A stretch of 27,676 bases of DNA from Merdimonas faecigallinarum. GTDB taxonomy: Bacteria; Bacillota; Clostridia; Lachnospirales; Lachnospiraceae. The stretch spans positions 1 to 27,676 of the forward strand of contig DWXJ01000017.1 in NCBI GenBank assembly GCA_019119285.1, read 5' to 3'. Shown here piece by piece: positions 23,546 to 27,676 of this stretch; position 1 is the stretch's first letter, and the number at the start of each line of letters is the position of its first letter. The notes below the pieces were generated by a model, which worked only from the letters and a program-made list of their open reading frames with translations, did no database searches and was not told the origin of the DNA. The position numbers and the translations under genes are program-made.

Positions 23546-24976
23546 TTACTTCCTTTCTTCGTTTTCCTGTGCGGACGCTGCGTCTGCCAGCGCGGCCTTG
23601 ATCATAATGGCGCACTCCACACGTTTGCGCTGCATCTCACAGCCGATATCGTAAGTATCATGAATGGTTCCATGGAAATGATAGGCATTTGCCATGCATC
23701 CGCCGCTGCAGTAGAATTTTGCAAAACAGTTTCTGCACTTTTCTTTGGAGTAGACGTTGCAGCTTCTGAAATCATCCGCGATCTCAGGCTTCACGATCCC
23801 TTCGTCCACATTTCCCATCAGGAACTCTTCCTGTCCCACGAACTGATGGCAGGGATACAGATCCCCCCACGGGGTCACTGCCAGGTACTCGGTTCCGGAT
23901 CCGCATCCGGAAAGCCGTTTTGCCAGGCACGGCCCACCGTCTAAGTCTATCATAAAATGGAAGAAATTAAAACCTTTCCCTTCCTTTTCTCTCTGGATCA
24001 TAATCTTTGCCAGTTTATCATACTCTTCGCAGATCTTCGGAAGATCTTCCTTCCGGATGGCGTAAGGATCGGATTCGTCTCCCACCACCGGTTCGATGGA
24101 CATCTGTTTAAATCCAAGGTCCGCGAAATGCAGGATATCCTCGGAAAAGTCCAGGTTGTTTCTGGTAAAGGTCCCACGTACATAATAACGCTCCTGATCC
24201 CGGCTTTCGGCCAGCTTCTGGAACTTGGGCACGATCAGGTCGTAGCTGCCTTTTCCGTTTCGGAAAGGACGCATGCGGTCGTTGACTTCTTTCCTTCCAT
24301 CCAGACTTAAGACCACATTATCCATTTCTTTATTAATAAACTCCTGGATCTCGTCATTTAAAAGCACTCCGTTGGTGGTAACGGTAAAACGGAAATGTTT
24401 ATCGTGGAGCTTCTCCTGTTCTCTTCCGTATGCCACCAGATCTTTCACAACCTGCCAGTTCATCAGCGGTTCCCCGCCAAAGAAGTCCACTTCCAGGTTG
24501 CGGCGGTTTCCGGAATTTCTGATCAGGAAATCCAGCGCCTTTTTCCCCACTTCGTAGCTCATCAACGCACGGCGTCCATGATATTCGCCTTCTTCTGCAA
24601 AGCAGTATTTGCAGGCCAGATTGCAGTCATGGGCAATATGAAGGCACAACGCCTTTACTACCGTTTTGCGCTTCTTGACTTCTCCGACCATACATTCATA
24701 TGTATCCGGCACAAAGAGCTGGCCGGCTCTGGTAAGTTCTGCCAGATCGCCGAGCGCGTCCGAAAGTTCTTCTTCCGGGTAACGGCCCGCAAGCTTTTCC
24801 TGTACAAGCGCCTGTACGCCGGCGCTTTCCAGTTCCTCTGCCGCATAGTCTTTTCCCGGCTCCTCTGTAAGAAGAACCTCCAGCACGTCATAGCACAGGT
24901 CGTCCAACACATGAACGGCTCCGCTGCATACGTCCAGCACGATATTGTATCCATTGTTTTTATATTGATGAATCAA
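23546..24976 (-). CDS. scfB: Thioether-forming SCIFF peptide maturase, radical SAM/SPASM
   Basis: Cytosolic enzyme that forms sulfur-to-carbon (thioether) bonds in the ScfA peptide. The 476-aa protein has an N-terminal peptide-binding (RRE-like) region within residues 1-100, the radical SAM motif CNLACKYC (C118, C122, C125), VDFFGGEPLMNW, and a C-terminal SPASM domain with many cysteines (GPCLAKRLSGCGSG, YPCHQF, CNVYSKEKCRNCFAKFYCSGGC, GCEMQRKRVEC) for auxiliary iron-sulfur clusters. The chosen start is TTG at 24976 giving MIHQYKNNGYNIVLDV, the usual family N-terminus; AGGAAGGGG lies seven bases upstream. An ATG 16 codons earlier has no good site and adds an atypical extension. It stands 131 bases after scfA, with a hairpin between. 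Confidence 0.96.
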   Translation of the reverse strand: MIHQYKNNGYNIVLDVCSGAVHVLDDLCYDVLEVLLTEEPGKDYAAEELESAGVQALVQEKLAGRYPEEELSDALGDLAELTRAGQLFVPDTYECMVGEVKKRKTVVKALCLHIAHDCNLACKYCFAEEGEYHGRRALMSYEVGKKALDFLIRNSGNRRNLEVDFFGGEPLMNWQVVKDLVAYGREQEKLHDKHFRFTVTTNGVLLNDEIQEFINKEMDNVVLSLDGRKEVNDRMRPFRNGKGSYDLIVPKFQKLAESRDQERYYVRGTFTRNNLDFSEDILHFADLGFKQMSIEPVVGDESDPYAIRKEDLPKICEEYDKLAKIMIQREKEGKGFNFFHFMIDLDGGPCLAKRLSGCGSGTEYLAVTPWGDLYPCHQFVGQEEFLMGNVDEGIVKPEIADDFRSCNVYSKEKCRNCFAKFYCSGGCMANAYHFHGTIHDTYDIGCEMQRKRVECAIMIKAALADAASAQENEERK

Positions 24977-24983
24977 GGTGATA

Positions 24984-24992
24984 CCCCTTCCT
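24984..24992 (-). promoter_or_regulatory. Ribosome binding site fixing the TTG start of scfB
   Basis: AGGAAGGGG on the minus strand, seven bases before TTG at 24976. The resulting N-terminus (MIHQYKNNGYN) fits the family, whereas longer forms do not. Confidence 0.7.
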
Positions 24993-25026
24993 GTTCTCTC
25001 GTATTTTGTCTCCGGGAACAACATAA

Positions 25027-25050
25027 GAGAGCCTGGCTTCCCAGACTCTC
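25027..25050 (-). terminator. Hairpin between scfA and scfB, likely attenuator
   Basis: A 10-bp stem (GAGAGTCTGG/CCAGGCTCTC, one G-T pair) with GAAG loop, followed on the minus strand by TTATGTTGTT. It lies 57 bases after the scfA stop. It would let the small precursor be made in excess over its enzyme, with partial readthrough to scfB. Confidence 0.65.
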
Positions 25051-25107
25051 ATTCACGCTGTGCGTTCCCGCGCATTTTGGTATCCTGTTCGGACTCCCAT
25101 GAACTGC

Positions 25108-25251
25108 TTATTTCTTCTGCTCGCAGGTCTGATTTCCTACTGTACAGGATGTCTTGCATGCAGACTGGCAGGATGTCTGGCACTCGCCGCATCCGCTCTT
25201 TTTCAGGTTGTTGTTCATGGTCTGTGTATTTAATGTTTTCACGTGTTTCAT
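25108..25251 (-). CDS. scfA: SCIFF (six-cysteine) ranthipeptide precursor
   Basis: A 47-residue precursor peptide modified by ScfB. Its sequence opens MKHVKTLNTQTMNNNLKK, the near-invariant leader of SCIFF peptides, then carries six cysteines at positions 21, 24, 28, 32, 36 and 43 in the C-terminal core (six cysteines in forty-five), and ends in EQKK. Threonines and serines between the cysteines are the expected thioether acceptors. It is too short for usual ORF cut-offs; a 69-codon frame over the same DNA is a shadow. AAGGAGG lies eight bases before the ATG, and a promoter with perfect -10 TATAAT lies at 25287-25315. Its biological role is still poorly known; signalling functions have been proposed for ranthipeptides. 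Confidence 0.97.
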   Translation of the reverse strand: MKHVKTLNTQTMNNNLKKSGCGECQTSCQSACKTSCTVGNQTCEQKK

Positions 25252-25286
25252 AGCACATTCCTCCTTGTTTTTCCTTAACTTACGTC

Positions 25287-25315
25287 ATTATACCATCTAA
25301 AGCCTGATTACGCAA
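25287..25315 (-). promoter_or_regulatory. Sigma-A promoter of scfA
   Basis: Minus strand extended -10 TGGTATAAT with core TATAAT (25287-25292), 17-base spacer, -35 TTGCGT (25310-25315). It starts just past the stop codon of the membrane-protein gene and gives a leader of about 30 bases. Confidence 0.75.
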
Positions 25316-25323
25316 TGGATTTT

Positions 25324-25698
25324 TTATGATATCATTGCTCCCGCCATGCCGCCTCCCATACAAAGGATACAGGCGGCGGCCAGATGTATGACGTCCCCGC
25401 TCAGCGTATGATAAACTCCCAGTGTGATCAGTACAAGAAGCAGAAAATATCCTCCTCCCAGCAAAAGCCCCCACAGGAAACGGCGGACTTTTGCCAGTTT
25501 CCCGATCACGATCCCGCCGGCCAGCGTAGACAGCACATAGATCGCGGTTACAGCCGCAGATACGCTTTTTTCATTTAATTCCAGCCGGTACAGAGCCATG
25601 GCCAGCAAAAGGAGCAGGATGCCTGTTACCACATAAGCCGTCAGAAGCCCCTTCAGGATCCATAAGATCTTTGTGTCTCGTCGTATCCTCTTTTCCAT
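25324..25698 (-). CDS. Small four-helix membrane protein (TIGR04086-like)
   Basis: A 124-aa integral membrane protein with a basic N-terminus (MEKRIRRDTK) and four hydrophobic segments at about residues 12-38, 46-68, 74-96 and 102-124. The glycine-rich CMGGGMAGAM end resembles TIGR04086-type proteins, which I recall next to SCIFF genes in many Clostridia; I cannot confirm this by search. No catalytic motif is visible. The start ATG at 25698 has AAGGAGG eight bases upstream; a longer frame begins 14 codons earlier without such a site. A hairpin (25710-25726) overlaps the ribosome binding site. Its conserved place before scfA suggests a link to the peptide or to Sec export, but this is inference. 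Confidence 0.85.
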   Translation of the reverse strand: MEKRIRRDTKILWILKGLLTAYVVTGILLLLLAMALYRLELNEKSVSAAVTAIYVLSTLAGGIVIGKLAKVRRFLWGLLLGGGYFLLLVLITLGVYHTLSGDVIHLAAACILCMGGGMAGAMIS

Positions 25699-25709
25699 CC
25701 CTCGTCCCT

Positions 25710-25726
25710 CCTTGTCTATCACAAGG
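25710..25726 (-). promoter_or_regulatory. Stem-loop covering part of the membrane-protein ribosome binding site
   Basis: CCTTGT and ACAAGG arms (6 bp) with a five-base loop; the 3' arm includes the first bases of the AAGGAGG site (25707-25713). It could lower translation, but a 6-bp stem is weak. Confidence 0.35.
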
Positions 25727-25758
25727 TATGACGAAAGCATTTGATTTATGCACGCGAT

Positions 25759-26307
25759 TTACTGCTCCATCTGGCGTCCGAGAAAATCCGCTGCGCAGGA
25801 AGCCATCTTCTGCTCCGCAGCGGTGAGCCGTTTCTTCTCATCCCTGGCAAGAAGGATCACGCCTCCGATCACATCTCCTTCGCAGATGACAGGATGGATG
25901 ATCCCTCCTGCATACTCCTGTTCCTGTTCGCTGACGATCCGCACGCCGGTATGTTCCTGATCCGGAAACATTACCGCCGTCCGCTCGCTTAAGATCTTTC
26001 CCAGCTGGCTGCTGATGTATTTGTCCGCCAGGTCTTTTTTCCCTGCACCGGAGGCGGCCACCACCTGATCCATATCGCAGATGCACGCTAGACACCCCGC
26101 CGTCTGGGCCAGACTTTCCGCATACTGGCCGGCAAACGCCGAGAGTTCTCCGATGGGCGAATATTTCTTCAGGATGATCTCGCCCTCCCTGTCGGTAAAG
26201 ATTTCCAGCGGATCTCCCTCCCGGATCCTGAGTGTCCGCCGGATCTCCTTTGGGACCACCACTCTTCCCAGATCATCGATCCTCCTGACTATTCCCGTTG
26301 CTTTCAT
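25759..26307 (-). CDS. spoVT: Stage V sporulation protein T (AbrB-type regulator)
   Basis: A transcription factor of late forespore development; in Bacillus SpoVT modulates sigma-G genes and is close in length (178 aa against 182 here). Residues 1-45 (MKATGIVRRIDDLGRVVVPKE, then RRTLRIREGDPLEIF) form the swapped-hairpin AbrB/SpoVT DNA-binding domain. Residues about 55-180 form a GAF-like domain (AGCLACICDMDQVVAASG, GVRIVSEQEQEYAGGIIHPVI). The ATG at 26307 has AAGGAG six bases upstream; the longer frame to 26424 lacks a site and enters the promoter region. A sigma-G-like promoter precedes it. It is separated by 60 bases from the downstream membrane-protein gene, with no terminator seen. It indicates a spore-former, though some non-sporulating relatives keep spoVT. 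Confidence 0.94.
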   Translation of the reverse strand: MKATGIVRRIDDLGRVVVPKEIRRTLRIREGDPLEIFTDREGEIILKKYSPIGELSAFAGQYAESLAQTAGCLACICDMDQVVAASGAGKKDLADKYISSQLGKILSERTAVMFPDQEHTGVRIVSEQEQEYAGGIIHPVICEGDVIGGVILLARDEKKRLTAAEQKMASCAADFLGRQMEQ

Positions 26308-26336
26308 AAGTTTCTCCTTCTGAATGATTTTGCTAT

Positions 26337-26366
26337 TAGTATCACTCATTTTGAAAAAAATATGAA
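26337..26366 (-). promoter_or_regulatory. Possible sigma-G-type promoter of spoVT
   Basis: Minus strand TTCATA (26361-26366), 17-base spacer, GATACTA (26337-26343). The Bacillus sigma-G pattern is about TGAATA-N17/18-CATACTA, matched here at four of six and six of seven bases. B. subtilis spoVT is transcribed by sigma-G. A sigma-A reading fits less well. Confidence 0.4.
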
Positions 26367-26387
26367 TGCCGGGCAAAAATTCTGTTC

Positions 26388-26415
26388 TTGATTTTTTCAT
26401 CTTCTGTGCTATACT
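26388..26415 (+). promoter_or_regulatory. Sigma-A promoter of tRNA-Ala
   Basis: TTGATT (26388-26393), 16-base spacer, TATACT (26410-26415), ending nine bases before the mature tRNA 5' end. It faces away from the spoVT promoter. Confidence 0.7.
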
Positions 26416-26424
26416 TTTAGACAT

Positions 26425-26497
26425 GGGGCATTAGCGCAGTTGGGAGCGCGCAACATTCGCATTGTTGAGGCCACGGGTTCGAATCCCGTATGCTCCA
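26425..26497 (+). tRNA. tRNA-Ala (anticodon CGC)
   Basis: A 73-base cloverleaf: acceptor GGGGCAT/ATGCTCC, D-stem GCGC/GCGC, anticodon stem CAACA/TGTTG with loop TTCGCAT (anticodon CGC), T-arm ACGGG-TTCGAAT-CCCGT and discriminator A. Position 3 is G opposite U70, the alanine identity pair, which confirms the assignment. CCA is not encoded. It reads GCG codons. It is the only plus-strand gene in the window. Confidence 0.97.
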
Positions 26498-26503
26498 TAT
26501 TTT

Positions 26504-26536
26504 AAAAAACCGCGTATTTTTAACTACGCGGTTTTT
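26504..26536. terminator. Bidirectional terminator between tRNA-Ala and the MFS gene
   Basis: A 7-bp GC-rich core (CCGCGTA/TACGCGG, 26510-26516 with 26525-26531) is extended by an A run on one side and a T run on the other, with an eight-base loop. It ends the tRNA on the plus strand and the converging MFS gene on the minus strand. Confidence 0.85.
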
Positions 26537-26542
26537 CTATAT

Positions 26543-27676
26543 CTACATGATTTTCCCTCTGTAATAACTTTCCAATAAGATTCCACCCGCAACAGACAGA
26601 CAAATAAATATCATAACCAGTGAATAACTCAACCCTTTGTCGTCTATAACATACCCCACAAAAGGTAATAAAACCACCTGCGGTACTTTTGACACCAGGC
26701 TTCTGATCGAAAAGATGGTTGCCCGATCCATTTTAATTTCTTTATTCATATATTCTTTCATCACAGATGGATAGATACCAATAATTATCCTGGGAATGAT
26801 AATTGTCACAATCAATATTTCTGCCGGGAATGCCATGAGTAATGGAGTGAGCGTCAACATAAGCAAAAGCGCCATAAACATCTTATATTCATGAAAGCCC
26901 TTAAAATGATGTGCCAGCTTGCTACTTACAGATGATACCAGATATAACAGAAAATATATCAGTCCAAAATATTGAACCGGTATTCCCCGGGCCGAAAAAT
27001 ATAGTTGATATGTCTGCATAATTGCGACAAGCGCAAAGCTTATTACTGCGGAATATGCGATGAACCATCGTAATTTTTTGCTTTTACATATCAGTTCAAA
27101 TCCTCTTCTCTGATTCGCAAAAAATTCTTCTGACAATTCCTTCACCGTTTTAATATCTTTTTTATATTCCCTGACATTTTCTAATCGAACAGCCATTAGC
27201 AACGCCAGTGTACAGATTATGATACTTATCACAAACGGATACCTTTTGTTTATCGCGTACAGATACCCGATACTGATGGAAAATATGCCTGACAGAATAA
27301 AATGAATTGAATCCAGTTTTCCTGCGACTTTTGTATAGTCATCTTTATTATCCAGTATCAGATATAAATAGGTCTCATCCGCGCCGGATGCAAAAACTTT
27401 ATATAGAGCCATAAATATTTCACACAGAAGAAACCCTGCAAATGTAGGAAATATTATAAGAATGATATTGGATACAATAAAACAGAAGACAGACAGCACC
27501 ATGCTGATTTTATATCCGAACAAGTCTGAAATCACTCCGGTCGGTACTTCAAGCAGCATGATCAGCACCGCTTCTATACTTGTCAAAATAAAAATCTGAT
27601 TTGCCGACAGCCCTTCCGAGTAAGCATAGATAACAAATATCGGATCGATCAGCATGGTTAAAAATAGTATTTTATA
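26543..27676 (-). CDS. MFS transporter, 5' end outside window
   Basis: An integral membrane carrier of the major facilitator superfamily; substrate unknown. The frame stays open through the window edge (27676), and the residues before the first ATG at 27655 (YKILFLT) continue naturally into the first membrane segment, so the true start probably lies outside. About 378 residues are visible with some eleven to twelve hydrophobic segments. The loop GVISDLFGYKISMV after helix 2 is the MFS motif A. Many members of this loose group are annotated as drug efflux pumps, but nothing here proves that. The gene is clearly richer in A/T (AAA, ATA, TTT codons) than its neighbours and lies beside a tRNA gene, which hints at recent acquisition. 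Confidence 0.88.
   Translation of the reverse strand, partial: YKILFLTMLIDPIFVIYAYSEGLSANQIFILTSIEAVLIMLLEVPTGVISDLFGYKISMVLSVFCFIVSNIILIIFPTFAGFLLCEIFMALYKVFASGADETYLYLILDNKDDYTKVAGKLDSIHFILSGIFSISIGYLYAINKRYPFVISIIICTLALLMAVRLENVREYKKDIKTVKELSEEFFANQRRGFELICKSKKLRWFIAYSAVISFALVAIMQTYQLYFSARGIPVQYFGLIYFLLYLVSSVSSKLAHHFKGFHEYKMFMALLLMLTLTPLLMAFPAEILIVTIIIPRIIIGIYPSVMKEYMNKEIKMDRATIFSIRSLVSKVPQVVLLPFVGYVIDDKGLSYSLVMIFICLSVAGGILLESYYRGKIM

Noticed and set aside
25049..25258. 69-codon minus-strand frame over scfA
   Set aside because: The frame over the same bases with its start at 25251 encodes the SCIFF peptide with a proper ribosome binding site and is clearly the real gene.
26425..26497. tRNA-Ala as an attachment site with a second copy of its 3' end
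   Set aside because: No repeat of the tRNA 3' end occurs elsewhere in the window on reading; any matching copy would have to lie beyond 27676.
1..27676. CRISPR array, insertion sequence, prophage or rRNA
   Set aside because: No spaced direct repeats, transposase, integrase, capsid or rRNA-like sequence was recognised on either strand.

Overview
The window looks like chromosomal core DNA of an anaerobic, probably spore-forming Lachnospiraceae (Clostridia). The evidence is the six-cysteine SCIFF peptide with its radical SAM maturase, a SpoVT homologue, a fused SecDF, a HemZ-type radical SAM protein, and the gene order scfA-scfB-secDF-recJ-apt-relA-MBL-hemZ-hisS-aspS. Strong ribosome binding sites of the AGGAGG type are common, and three genes appear to start with TTG. 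I do not commit to a genus. Every protein gene is on the minus strand, so the window reads from right to left; the only plus-strand gene is a tRNA.

Right end (27676 to 25699): an AT-rich MFS transporter gene whose 5' end lies outside the window; a two-way terminator; a plus-strand tRNA-Ala(CGC); and spoVT, read from a promoter resembling sigma-G promoters. Next (25698 to 11272): a small four-helix membrane protein (TIGR04086-like), then the SCIFF/ranthipeptide precursor scfA, which is too short for ordinary ORF cut-offs, and its maturase scfB. SecDF and RecJ follow, then an apt-relA-MBL-hemZ-hisS-aspS run with its own sigma-A-type promoter before apt. This stretch ends in tRNA-Gly(GCC) and a strong terminator. 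It joins protein export, stringent response, nucleotide salvage and tRNA charging, as in other Clostridia.

Middle (11233 to 5264): a MarR-type regulator, then a three-gene operon of unknown function with its own promoter. It encodes a 1098-aa protein with two N-terminal beta domains and a long helical repeat region (DUF5717-like), a 427-aa protein that looks like a degenerate Hsp70/actin-fold ATPase (DUF5716-like), and a 260-aa TPR-like protein. The genes overlap or nearly touch. This is the best candidate for an undescribed system in the window.

Left end (5289 to 1): a polar amino acid ABC importer (lipoprotein, permease, ATPase) whose promoter lies inside the end of the preceding gene and which has a terminator-like hairpin after the binding-protein gene; purB, whose promoter is folded into the hairpin ending the ABC operon; and a sodium:alanine/glycine symporter cut off by the window start. 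I saw no rRNA, CRISPR array, insertion sequence, prophage or clear pseudogene. No gene-free stretch exceeds 300 bases; the longest is 298 bases (1079-1376), which holds the purB terminator and the symporter promoter.
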